Of a stretch of DNA of 11,896 nt, positions 1-6,622 are shown piece by piece. The translations under genes and the position numbers were made by a program. Position 1 is the first letter of the stretch. The number at the start of each line of letters is the position of its first letter. The notes below the pieces were generated by a model, which saw nothing but the letters and a program-made list of their open reading frames with translations, was not told the DNA's origin and made no database searches. Source of the DNA: an uncultured Oscillospiraceae bacterium (GTDB lineage: Bacteria; Bacillota; Clostridia; Oscillospirales; Acutalibacteraceae); assembly GCA_902478605.1 (NCBI GenBank), contig CABSLQ010000080.1, positions 1 to 11,896 of the forward strand. Direction: 5' to 3'.

Positions 1-77
1 TGGCGACCCGGAACGGGCTCGAACCGTCGACCTCTAGCGTGACAGGCTAGCGTTCTAACCAGCTGAACTACCGGGCC
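1..77 (-). tRNA. tRNA-Asp (anticodon GTC)
   Basis: Read on the minus strand this folds into a full cloverleaf. The acceptor arm GGCCCGG pairs with CCGGGTC (one G-U pair). The anticodon stem CTAGC/GCTAG closes the loop CTGTCAC, which gives anticodon GTC (Asp). The T arm contains the GGTTCGAGCC-type loop. The discriminator base is G, as expected for tRNA-Asp, and the 3' CCA is encoded at positions 3-1. Total length is 77 nt including CCA. A perfect consensus promoter lies upstream. Its terminator, or further tRNA genes of the cluster, would lie before position 1 and cannot be seen. Confidence 0.97.
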
Positions 78-79
78 AC

Positions 80-108
80 TTGTCCGCGGGACAACCGGGC
101 GGGCCCGG
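80..108 (-). other. Stem-loops in the pre-tRNA 5' leader
   Basis: Two perfect inverted repeats fill the leader between the promoter and the mature tRNA end. They are TTGTCC/GGACAA with a 3-nt loop (80-94) and CCGGGC/GCCCGG with a 2-nt centre (95-108). The second repeat is also complementary to part of the acceptor strand GGCCCGG, so alternative folds of the precursor are possible. They may be simple structures removed by RNase P processing. Confidence 0.5.
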
Positions 109-126
109 ACATCAGCGACGGTGTAT

Positions 127-155
127 ATTATACGCGATGCGAAACGGTTTGTCAA
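127..155 (-). promoter_or_regulatory. Consensus sigma-A promoter of tRNA-Asp
   Basis: On the minus strand, TTGACA (155-150) is separated by exactly 17 bp from TATAAT (132-127). Both hexamers match consensus perfectly, as is common for stable-RNA promoters. Transcription would start near position 119-120, leaving about 42 nt of 5' leader before the mature tRNA end at 77. Confidence 0.93.
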
Positions 156-210
156 TCTTTTTTCGATTTTATTTTTACTTATCTGAAGCAGGGCCGTATT
201 ATCTACCCAT

Positions 211-239
211 TTGCGGTGGACGGTATTTTGTGGTATACT
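211..239 (+). promoter_or_regulatory. Extended -10 promoter of the small acidic protein gene
   Basis: TTGCGG (211-216), a 17-bp spacer, then TATACT (234-239), preceded by the extended -10 dinucleotide TG at 231-232. The start point would be near 246, inside the inverted repeat at 233-252. The ATG at 271 follows about 25 nt later. Confidence 0.75.
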
Positions 240-252
240 ATATTTAGTATAC
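233..252. promoter_or_regulatory. Operator-like 20-bp inverted repeat over the -10 and start site
   Basis: GTATACTA (233-240), a 4-nt centre TATT, then TAGTATAC (245-252) form a perfect 8-bp inverted repeat. It covers the -10 box and the predicted start point. This is the usual size and position for a dimeric repressor site (GntR, TetR or MarR type). The arms are AT-rich, so it would be a weak RNA hairpin, which favours a DNA-level role. No cognate regulator is encoded nearby. Confidence 0.5.
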
Positions 253-270
253 ACAGAAGGGACGAATGAG

Positions 271-417
271 ATGGCGACACTGGTGATCGGCAACGCCGAG
301 GATATTCTGCCGCTGGTGGAGAGTCTCTTTGACTCGGAGGAAAAAGAGAAGGCGCTTACCCCCGAAGAGCAGGAAGAGCGGCGCCGGCGGCGGGAAGAGG
401 AGATTGTCCTGCTGTAG
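271..417 (+). CDS. Small, highly acidic hypothetical protein (48 aa)
   Basis: I do not recognise this protein. The start is set at ATG 271 because AGAAGGG lies about 10 nt upstream and a good promoter precedes it. A longer in-frame reading from 211 would begin inside the -35 box. The product has a short hydrophobic N-terminal part (residues 2-20), then a charged stretch with 12 Glu, 2 Asp, 5 consecutive Arg (37-41) and 2 Lys, ending in IVLL. Net charge is about -7, and residues 30-46 should form one helix. Third codon positions are GC-rich like the neighbours, which supports real coding. There is no signal peptide and no cysteine. It lies about 100 bp ahead of the topoisomerase operon on the same strand with no obvious terminator between, so partial co-transcription is possible. 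A regulatory or adaptor peptide is conceivable but unproven. Confidence 0.7.
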   Translation: MATLVIGNAEDILPLVESLFDSEEKEKALTPEEQEERRRRREEEIVLL

Positions 418-442
418 TCCCGCTATATAGAGGCGAATTTTC

Positions 443-472
443 TTGACAGAACCTCAAAATATGGGGTAAACT
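443..472 (+). promoter_or_regulatory. Promoter of the topoisomerase operon
   Basis: Perfect TTGACA (443-448), an 18-bp spacer, then TAAACT (467-472). The predicted start near 479-480 leaves a leader of about 40 nt, with AGAAGGA at 502-508 before ATG 521. A GTATAC hexamer at 487-492 repeats the half-site core of the inverted repeat at 233-252. Confidence 0.75.
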
Positions 473-520
473 AAAAATTCAGGAACGTATACAATGCGAT
501 AAGAAGGAATGAGAAACGGC

Positions 521-2503
521 ATGGCGACAAAAAAGCCAGCATACGGCAACGACAGCATCACCTCTCTCAAGGGCGCGGACCGCGTGCGCAAACGCCCCGG
601 CGTGATTTTTGGATCGGACGGGCTGGAGGGCTGCGAACACGCGGTGTTTGAAATCCTGTCCAACTCCATTGACGAAGCGCGCGAAGGTTACGGATCGCGC
701 ATTGTGACCACCCGCTATGCGGACGGTTCCATCGAGGTGCAGGATTTTGGCCGCGGCATGCCGGTGGATTTCAACCAGAAGGAAGGCCGGTATAACTGGG
801 AGCTCATCTTCTGCGAGCTGTATGCCGGCGGCAAATACAATACCAATGAAGCGGAGAGCTACGAATTTTCGCTGGGACTGAACGGCCTTGGCGCGTGCGC
901 GACGCAGTATTCCTCCGAATACATGGATGTGGAGGTGCGCCGGGACGGATATAAATTTACGCTGCATTTTGAACATGGCGAGAATGTGGGCGGCCTAAAA
1001 AAAGAGCCTTACGCCAAACGGGACACCGGCACCACCATCCGCTGGAAGCCGGACCTGCAGGTATTCACCGATATCGCCATACCGCTCGAGTATTACCGCG
1101 ATATCCTCAAGCGGCAGGCCATCGTCAATCCTAACCTGCTTTTCGTCCTGCGCAGCCAGAACGGGTCTTCCTTTGAGACGGAGGAATTCCTGTATGCCAA
1201 CGGCATCGAGGATTATGTCCGGGAAATCGCGGGAGAAGACGCCTTGACCGACGTGCAGGTGTGGTCGGCCGAACGGCGGGGACGCGACCGGGCGGACAAG
1301 CCGGAATACAAGGTGCGCCTGCAGGTGGCGCTGTGCTTCTCCAATAAGGTGAACCTGCTCGAGTATTACCACAATTCCAGCTGGCTCGAGCATGGCGGCG
1401 CGCCCGAAAAGGCGGTGCGCTCCGCCTTCGTTTCGCAGGTGGACGCCTATCTCAAGCAAAACGGCCGGTACCTTAAAAATGAAAGCAAAATCAGCTTTCA
1501 GGACATACAGGACTGCCTGGTGCTGGTATCCTCATCCTTCTCCACCCAGACCTCCTATGAAAACCAGACCAAAAAAGCCATCACCAATAAATTCATTCAG
1601 GAGGCGATGACCGATTTCCTGCGGCACAATCTCGAGGTGTACTTCATCGAGAACAAGGTGGAAGCGGACAAGATCGCCGAGCAGATTCTCATCAACAAGC
1701 GCAGCCGGGAAAAGGCCGAAACCACCCGGCTGAATCTCAAAAAAACGCTGCAGAGCGGCAACGATCTGACCTCCCGGGTGCAGAGCTTTGTCGACTGCCG
1801 CAGCCGCAAGGTGGAGGAGCGGGAGCTCTTCATTGTGGAGGGCAAGTCCGCCATGGGCTCCTGCGTGCAGGCGCGCAACCCGGATTTCCAGGCGATTATC
1901 CCGGTGCGCGGCAAGATCCTCAACTGCCTCAAGGCGGAATACGACAAGATCTTCAAAAACGATATTATCACCGATCTGCTCAAGGTGATGGGCTGCGGTG
2001 TGGAGGTCAAAAGCAAGGCGAACAAGGATCTCGCCACCTTCGATCTCAGCCTGCTGCGCTTCAGCAAGGTGATCATCTGCACCGATGCGGACGTGGACGG
2101 CTTTCAGATCCGCACCTTGATTCTCACCATGCTCTACCGCCTGACCCCCACCCTCATTGAAAAGGGCCTGGTGTTCATCGCGGAGACGCCGCTGTACGAG
2201 ATCACCTGTAAGGACGATACCTATTTCGCCTATGACGATCGGGAAAAGGCCGAAATCCTTGCCGAACTGGCAGGCAAAAAGTACACCATCCAGCGCTCCA
2301 AGGGCCTTGGCGAGAACGATCCGGATATGATGTCGCTGACCACCATGAACCCGGCGACCCGCCGGCTGATTCAGGTGTCGCCCGCCGACGCGGAAGAGAC
2401 CGCCCGTATGTTTGATGTGCTGCTCGGGGATAACCTGAACGGCCGCAAGGACTTCATCGCCGAACGGGGCAACCTGTACCTCGAAATGGTGGACGTGAGC
2501 TGA
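521..2503 (+). CDS. parE: Divergent type IIA topoisomerase subunit B (ParE/GyrB-like)
   Basis: ATPase and TOPRIM subunit of a type II DNA topoisomerase, acting with the next gene's product on chromosomal DNA. ATG 521 is preferred over ATG 509, because the Shine-Dalgarno AGAAGGA (502-508) abuts the latter. The product has 660 aa, the usual ParE size.

GHKL ATPase: EILSNSIDEA (44-53, with E44 and N48), QDFGRGMPV (74-82), ATP-lid LGLNGLGA (118-125), transducer QTK (349-351). TOPRIM: VEGKSAMGS (439-447), PVRGKILN (461-468), TDADVDGFQI (521-530), QRSKGLGE (591-598). The catalytic Glu440 and the metal-binding Asp522, 524 and 526 are kept.

Several usual residues differ. VEGDSAGG reads VEGKSAMG, DGSHI reads DGFQI, LHGVG reads LNGLG, and the Arg that aminocoumarins contact in gyrase aligns with Thr147. 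The family is certain. ParE rather than GyrB is inferred from the A subunit and the gene pairing. Confidence 0.9.
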   Translation: MATKKPAYGNDSITSLKGADRVRKRPGVIFGSDGLEGCEHAVFEILSNSIDEAREGYGSRIVTTRYADGSIEVQDFGRGMPVDFNQKEGRYNWELIFCELYAGGKYNTNEAESYEFSLGLNGLGACATQYSSEYMDVEVRRDGYKFTLHFEHGENVGGLKKEPYAKRDTGTTIRWKPDLQVFTDIAIPLEYYRDILKRQAIVNPNLLFVLRSQNGSSFETEEFLYANGIEDYVREIAGEDALTDVQVWSAERRGRDRADKPEYKVRLQVALCFSNKVNLLEYYHNSSWLEHGGAPEKAVRSAFVSQVDAYLKQNGRYLKNESKISFQDIQDCLVLVSSSFSTQTSYENQTKKAITNKFIQEAMTDFLRHNLEVYFIENKVEADKIAEQILINKRSREKAETTRLNLKKTLQSGNDLTSRVQSFVDCRSRKVEERELFIVEGKSAMGSCVQARNPDFQAIIPVRGKILNCLKAEYDKIFKNDIITDLLKVMGCGVEVKSKANKDLATFDLSLLRFSKVIICTDADVDGFQIRTLILTMLYRLTPTLIEKGLVFIAETPLYEITCKDDTYFAYDDREKAEILAELAGKKYTIQRSKGLGENDPDMMSLTTMNPATRRLIQVSPADAEETARMFDVLLGDNLNGRKDFIAERGNLYLEMVDVS

Positions 2504-2553
2504 CGGGCCTCCCTTTCCCCGCAGGAATATACACAAGATAAGGACGAAGCGGA

Positions 2554-4797
2554 ATGGCGAAAAAAATCAAAAAAACACCGAGCCTTGATAAACTGCCGGA
2601 AAACGCGCATATTGCGGGGGCCGGCCTGGTGGAAAACCAGCGCATCACCGAGACGCTCGAGACCAATTACATGCCCTATGCGATGAGCGTTATCATGTCG
2701 CGGGCCATCCCCGAAATTGACGGGTTCAAGCCCTCTCACCGCAAGCTGCTCTACACCATGTACAAGATGGGGCTGCTCAGCTCCGGCCGTACCAAGTCGG
2801 CCAACATCGTCGGCTCCACCATGAAGCTCAACCCGCACGGCGACGCCGCCATTTACGAGACGATGGTGCGCTTGTCGAGCGGGTATCAGGCGCTGCTGCA
2901 CCCGTATGTGGATTCCAAGGGCAATTTCGGCCGCGCCTATTCGAGCGATATGGAATATGCCGCCTCCCGGTATACCGAGGCAAAGCTCGCCCCCATTGCG
3001 GCCGAGCTTTTCCGCGACATCGACAAGGATACGGTCGATTTCGTGGACAACTATGACGCGACCATGAAGGAGCCGACCCTGCTGCCGGTGAGTTTCCCGA
3101 CCGTGCTGGTCAACAACAACATGGGCATTGCGGTCGGCATGGCGAGCAATATCTGCTCCTTTAACCTGGCCGAAGTGTGCGACACCGCCATTGCCCTGAT
3201 GAAAAATCCGGAGCACGATGTGGCGGACACGTTGCTGGCGCCCGATTTTCCCGGCGGCGGCCAGCTTATTTACAAGCGGGACGAGCTGGAAAAGATCTAT
3301 GAAACGGGACGCGGCAGCGTGCGTGTGCGCGCCGTATACACCTACGATAAGGCGGAAAACTGCATCGACGTGACCGAAATTCCCTCCACCACCACGGTGG
3401 AGGCCATCATCGCCAAGCTGGTCGATCTGGTCAAAAGCGGCAAGGTGCGCGAAATCTCCGACGTGCGCAACGAAATCGGCCTGAACGGCCTGAAAATCAC
3501 CATCGATCTCAAGCGCGGCGTGGACCCGGACAAGCTGATGAACCGGCTGTTCGCCCTTTCGCCGCTGGAGGATTCCTTTGCCTGCAACTTCAACCTGCTG
3601 ATCGCGGGCGTGCCGCAGGTGCTCGGCGTGAAGCGCATTCTGGAGGAGTGGACCGCTTTCCGGATGGAGAGCGTGCGCCGGCGGGTGTACTTCGACTGCC
3701 AGAAGGCGAAGGACAAGCTGCATCTGCTCAAGGGCCTGCAGAAAATCCTGCTGGACATCGACAAGGCGGTGCGCATTGTCCGGGAGACGGACGAAGAAGC
3801 GGAGGTTGTCCCCAACCTGATGATCGGCTTTGGCATCGACGAGGTGCAGGCGGAGTATGTGGCGGAAATCAAGCTGCGCCATCTCAACCGGGAATATATT
3901 CTCAAGCGCACCGAAGAGATCGGCCGGCTGGAGCAGGACATTGCCGAGATGGAAGCCATCCTGGCCAGCGCCGCCAAGGTGCGTGCCCTCATCATCGCCG
4001 AACTGCAGGACATCCGCGCCAAATACGGACAGCCGCGCAAAACGCAGCTGCTGTATGCTTCCGAGATGGAAGAGACGGCCGCCGATGAGGAGGAAGAGGT
4101 GCCCGATTATCCCTGCACCCTCTTTTTCACACGGGAAGGCTATTTTAAAAAGATCACCCCCGCCTCGCTGCGCATGAGCGGTGAGCACAAGCTCAAGGAG
4201 GGGGACGCCATCGTGCAGACGGTGGAAACCTCCAACAACCGCGATCTGCTCTTCTTTACCGACAAGGGAACGGTGTACAAGGCCAAGGCCGCCGATTTCG
4301 CCGACACCAAGGCCAGCGTCATGGGGGATTACATCGCTTCTAAGCTCGGCTTTGACGAAGGAGAGAACGCGCTGTATATGGCGGTGACGGCCGACTACAG
4401 CGGGTATATGCTCTTCTTCTTTGAAAACGGCAAGGCCGCCAAGGTGGAAATGGCCTCCTATGCGACCAAAACCAACCGCCGCAAGCTGGTCGGCGCCTAT
4501 TCGGACAAGTCGCCGGCGGTGGCGATTATACAGGTTCCGGAAGACCGGGAGTTCATGCTCACCGCCACGTCGGGCCGCCGTCTGCTCGTGCATACGGGCG
4601 CCATTGCGGCCAAGACCACCCGCAACACCATCGGGGTTCAGGTCATGACCCTCAAGGGCCGGCATACGCTGCAGGCGGTGGTTCCCTTTGAAGAGGGTAT
4701 GGTCACCAAATCCAACCGCTACCGCACCAAATCGCTGCCGGCTGCCGGTGCGCTGCCGCTGGCAGAGGATATCGGCGAGCAGCTGACGATGGATTGA
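2554..4797 (+). CDS. parC: Divergent type IIA topoisomerase subunit A (ParC/GyrA-like)
   Basis: DNA-breaking and rejoining subunit that forms an A2B2 enzyme with the preceding gene's product. AAGGA at 2540-2544 lies 9 nt before ATG, and the two genes are 50 bp apart with no promoter or terminator between. The product has 747 aa.

The winged-helix core shows DGFKPSHRK (56-64), NPHGDAAIYE (93-102), GNFG (123-126) and SRYTE (138-142), whose Tyr140 should be the DNA-attacking tyrosine. IAVGMASNI (192-200) matches the core motif with the intercalating isoleucine. A coiled-coil tower spans about 365-490.

The C-terminal domain (about 515-725) has four to five degenerate pinwheel blades with pattern LFFTxxGxxxK. 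No GyrA box (QRRGGKG-like) is visible, which argues for topoisomerase IV rather than gyrase. Ala98 sits where most GyrA/ParC have the quinolone-contact Ser, and Glu102 is at the acidic position. Two extra residues separate GNFG from the catalytic Tyr. Confidence 0.9.
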   Translation: MAKKIKKTPSLDKLPENAHIAGAGLVENQRITETLETNYMPYAMSVIMSRAIPEIDGFKPSHRKLLYTMYKMGLLSSGRTKSANIVGSTMKLNPHGDAAIYETMVRLSSGYQALLHPYVDSKGNFGRAYSSDMEYAASRYTEAKLAPIAAELFRDIDKDTVDFVDNYDATMKEPTLLPVSFPTVLVNNNMGIAVGMASNICSFNLAEVCDTAIALMKNPEHDVADTLLAPDFPGGGQLIYKRDELEKIYETGRGSVRVRAVYTYDKAENCIDVTEIPSTTTVEAIIAKLVDLVKSGKVREISDVRNEIGLNGLKITIDLKRGVDPDKLMNRLFALSPLEDSFACNFNLLIAGVPQVLGVKRILEEWTAFRMESVRRRVYFDCQKAKDKLHLLKGLQKILLDIDKAVRIVRETDEEAEVVPNLMIGFGIDEVQAEYVAEIKLRHLNREYILKRTEEIGRLEQDIAEMEAILASAAKVRALIIAELQDIRAKYGQPRKTQLLYASEMEETAADEEEEVPDYPCTLFFTREGYFKKITPASLRMSGEHKLKEGDAIVQTVETSNNRDLLFFTDKGTVYKAKAADFADTKASVMGDYIASKLGFDEGENALYMAVTADYSGYMLFFFENGKAAKVEMASYATKTNRRKLVGAYSDKSPAVAIIQVPEDREFMLTATSGRRLLVHTGAIAAKTTRNTIGVQVMTLKGRHTLQAVVPFEEGMVTKSNRYRTKSLPAAGALPLAEDIGEQLTMD

Positions 4798-4809
4798 ATA
4801 AGGGAAAGG

Positions 4810-4840
4810 AGACCGCTGTCCTTTTGGCAGCGGTCTTTCT
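4810..4840 (+). terminator. Intrinsic terminator of the topoisomerase operon
   Basis: AGACCGCTG (4810-4818) pairs perfectly with CAGCGGTCT (4828-4836) around a 9-nt loop and is followed by TTTCT. It lies 12 bp after the stop codon of the A subunit gene. Confidence 0.85.
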
Positions 4841-4841
4841 G

Positions 4842-4883
4842 AAACAGCGCCCCCGGCCATCTGGATGGCCGGGGGCGCTGTTT
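4842..4883. terminator. Bidirectional terminator with a 20-bp perfect stem
   Basis: The arms 4842-4861 and 4864-4883 are exact reverse complements around only 2 nt. The arms begin with AAA and end with TTT, so the hairpin carries a short U tail on both strands. It separates the convergent topoisomerase and SIS-kinase-SIS operons, stopping read-through rightwards and ending the minus-strand operon 24 bp after its last stop codon. Confidence 0.85.
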
Positions 4884-4907
4884 GGCTTTCGGGTGTAACC
4901 GGCCGCA

Positions 4908-5639
4908 TCAATAGCCGGTTTTCGCATAATGCTCCTTCAGGGCCTGATTGAAGGCGGGGCCGTCCTCGAAGTTCTCGCTTTTAAGCACCGAGGGGGTGAT
5001 GCCGCTTTGCAGCAGCAGCTCGATCGCATGGGCGCACACGCTCCAGAGCAGCACGGCCGCCGACAGGCCCGATGCGGCGCCGAACCGGGCATTCAGCCCC
5101 TCTACCTCCAGCATGGCCTCGGCAGCCGGCGTGCAATTATCGAGCACCAGATCCGCACATTCATAGAGCTTTTTTCCGCTGCTGTGCCGGCTTTCCACCG
5201 CCTGGCTGTAGGCCAGGGAGGTGACCGCGATGACGGTCAGCCCAAATTTTTTGGCCTCGATGGCCAGATCGATCACATTCTCGCTCTTGCCGGAAACCGA
5301 GCCGATGAACAGCACGTCGCCCGGCAGCGCACCCGAGCAGCGCAGCGCATAGGCGGCCAGACCGGTCATGTCCTTATTCACGCCGCTGCGGTCCCGGGGC
5401 CGCACGGGATTATCCACCGTCAGGGCGTATTTGAACTGCTTGAGCAGCAGCAGACCGCCGCCCCGGTAAATGAGTTCGCTGTCGATGATATGCCCCGTGT
5501 CAAAAACATGGACGGCGCCTCCCCGCTTGACGCAGTCGGCGACCAACTCGCCCGCCCGGATACAGGCGTCCCGCTGGGTTTTCTCCACCGTTTCGATTTG
5601 CTGGTTGATACGTTCCTGATACCGATCGATTAACAGCAT
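4908..5639 (-). CDS. SIS-domain sugar isomerase-like protein 2
   Basis: Predicted cytoplasmic sugar-phosphate binding protein of the UPF0309-like SIS family and last gene of the three-gene operon. ATG 5639 is chosen because AGGAGG (5652-5647) is 7 nt away; the in-frame ATG at 5645 is only 1 nt from it. The product has 243 aa, normal for this family.

It has an N-terminal helical region (1-35), a first SIS strand-loop VFDTGHIIDSELIYRGGG (45-62), the second phosphosugar motif GSVSGKSENVIDLAIEAK (113-130), then SRHSSGKKLYECADLVLDN (150-168). It aligns without gaps over residues 40-168 with protein 1 of the same operon.

The first loop lacks the Ser seen in protein 1 (TGH against CSH), and the later GDVGDA element is replaced by PAAEAM. 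It may be catalytically different or a regulatory partner. The substrate is unknown; amino-sugar phosphates are likely from context. Confidence 0.82.
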   Translation of the reverse strand: MLLIDRYQERINQQIETVEKTQRDACIRAGELVADCVKRGGAVHVFDTGHIIDSELIYRGGGLLLLKQFKYALTVDNPVRPRDRSGVNKDMTGLAAYALRCSGALPGDVLFIGSVSGKSENVIDLAIEAKKFGLTVIAVTSLAYSQAVESRHSSGKKLYECADLVLDNCTPAAEAMLEVEGLNARFGAASGLSAAVLLWSVCAHAIELLLQSGITPSVLKSENFEDGPAFNQALKEHYAKTGY

Positions 5640-5654
5640 AACCATTCCTCCTGT

Positions 5655-6608
5655 TTATAAAGCCAGTGCCTGGCTGTTTTGTACGAGATGGTCCAGAGCC
5701 TCCGGCGACAGCTCGCCGTGCGCGGACAATATGTAGGATGCGGCCCCGCCGACGACGGGCGGAAACAGGGGCGAGAGGAAGCAGGGCGGCTGAGACAGGC
5801 GGCCGCGCAGATGGGCTTCCAGCGCCTCCTGTACAGGCGCGCAGTGGCGCAGCACGCTCCCCGTGGTGCAGACGGGCAGAGAAACGGCATGCGGCTGCTT
5901 GCGGTACATGGCCTCGGTCAGTTCACCGAGCGCCCGGCCCGCTTCCTGCAGGATTTCAAGGCTGACAGGGCAGCCCGCCTGCGCGGCGGCGGACACGAGA
6001 CGGCAGAGGGAGGCGATGAGACGGGCGGGCAAAGGGTGCTGATAGCAGCGAGACAGCAGCTCTCCCTTGCCGTTTGCCCCGAGCTCCGCGCATAGCCGGG
6101 CATGCAGGGGCGCTTCAGGGATCCGCCCCTCCCAAAAGCAGAGGAGCGACCGCACGGCTTCCCGCCCGATGGCCAGCCCGCTTCCCTCGTCTCCCAACAA
6201 GTAACCCCAGCCGCCGAACGTGTCCCGGGTTTCCCCTTCTTCCACAAGAAATACATCGCTGCCGGTTCCCGAAAGGACACATAGTCCGTCGGTTACGCCG
6301 CAGCACAGCACGCCGAGCGTCCCTTCGCTGTTGAACGCAAAGTGAGAACAGGGGATCTGATCACGGATTACAGAGGGAAACGGTTCCATCTGGTTGACAA
6401 AGACCGTGTCGATGGCCTCCACCCGCACGGGACTCTGTTCCAGCATGGCGGCCACATTGCGCCGGATGCTGTCCCGTACTTGTGCTTCGGTATAGATATT
6501 CGGGTTGACGCCCTCGGTTGTCGCGGCGGCGAGAAACCGGGCGTTTTCGTCGAACAGGAGGCCGGACAGCTTGGTGCCGCCGCCGTCGAAAGAGAGGTAA
6601 TAGCGCAC
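5655..6608 (-). CDS. BadF/BadG/BcrA/BcrD-family sugar kinase (N-acetylglucosamine kinase-like)
   Basis: Predicted ATP-dependent kinase of the ASKHA fold that would phosphorylate an amino sugar such as GlcNAc or MurNAc in the cytoplasm. It has 317 aa, typical for the family. The start is GTG 6608, with AGGAGG (6621-6616) 7 nt upstream.

Motifs are the phosphate-1 loop DGGGTK (8-13), an NQMEPFP segment (72-78), the adenosine-side loop LSGTGS (112-117) and the family signature GGWGYLLGDEGSG (132-144). A late GGAASY element (287-292) lies near the C terminus.

Aligning from the SGTGS motif, the position of the catalytic Asp of human NAGK (D107) falls on Glu95, preceded by Asn-Ser. This is a conservative but unusual exchange. 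It is the middle gene of the operon, 14 bp after protein 1 and 15 bp before protein 2. It could instead be a MurNAc kinase (MurK-like); the sequence alone does not decide. Confidence 0.87.
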   Translation of the reverse strand: MRYYLSFDGGGTKLSGLLFDENARFLAAATTEGVNPNIYTEAQVRDSIRRNVAAMLEQSPVRVEAIDTVFVNQMEPFPSVIRDQIPCSHFAFNSEGTLGVLCCGVTDGLCVLSGTGSDVFLVEEGETRDTFGGWGYLLGDEGSGLAIGREAVRSLLCFWEGRIPEAPLHARLCAELGANGKGELLSRCYQHPLPARLIASLCRLVSAAAQAGCPVSLEILQEAGRALGELTEAMYRKQPHAVSLPVCTTGSVLRHCAPVQEALEAHLRGRLSQPPCFLSPLFPPVVGGAASYILSAHGELSPEALDHLVQNSQALAL

Positions 6609-6622
6609 AATACCGCCTCCTG

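Noticed and set aside
211..270. N-terminal extension of the small acidic protein from position 211
   Set aside because: It would begin inside the promoter's -35 box and lie upstream of the transcription start; ATG 271 has a good ribosome site.
1532..2536. 334-residue open frame antisense to the topoisomerase B gene
   Set aside because: Overlaps TOPRIM coding sequence completely and lacks any family motif.
2371..4911. 846-residue open frame antisense to the topoisomerase A gene
   Set aside because: It is a mirror of the GC-rich codon pattern of the real gene, has no ribosome site or recognisable domain, and the plus-strand frame has unmistakable GyrA/ParC motifs.
4929..5633. Long plus-strand frame opposite SIS protein 2
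   Set aside because: The minus strand carries the SIS motifs and the ribosome binding site; the plus frame has neither.
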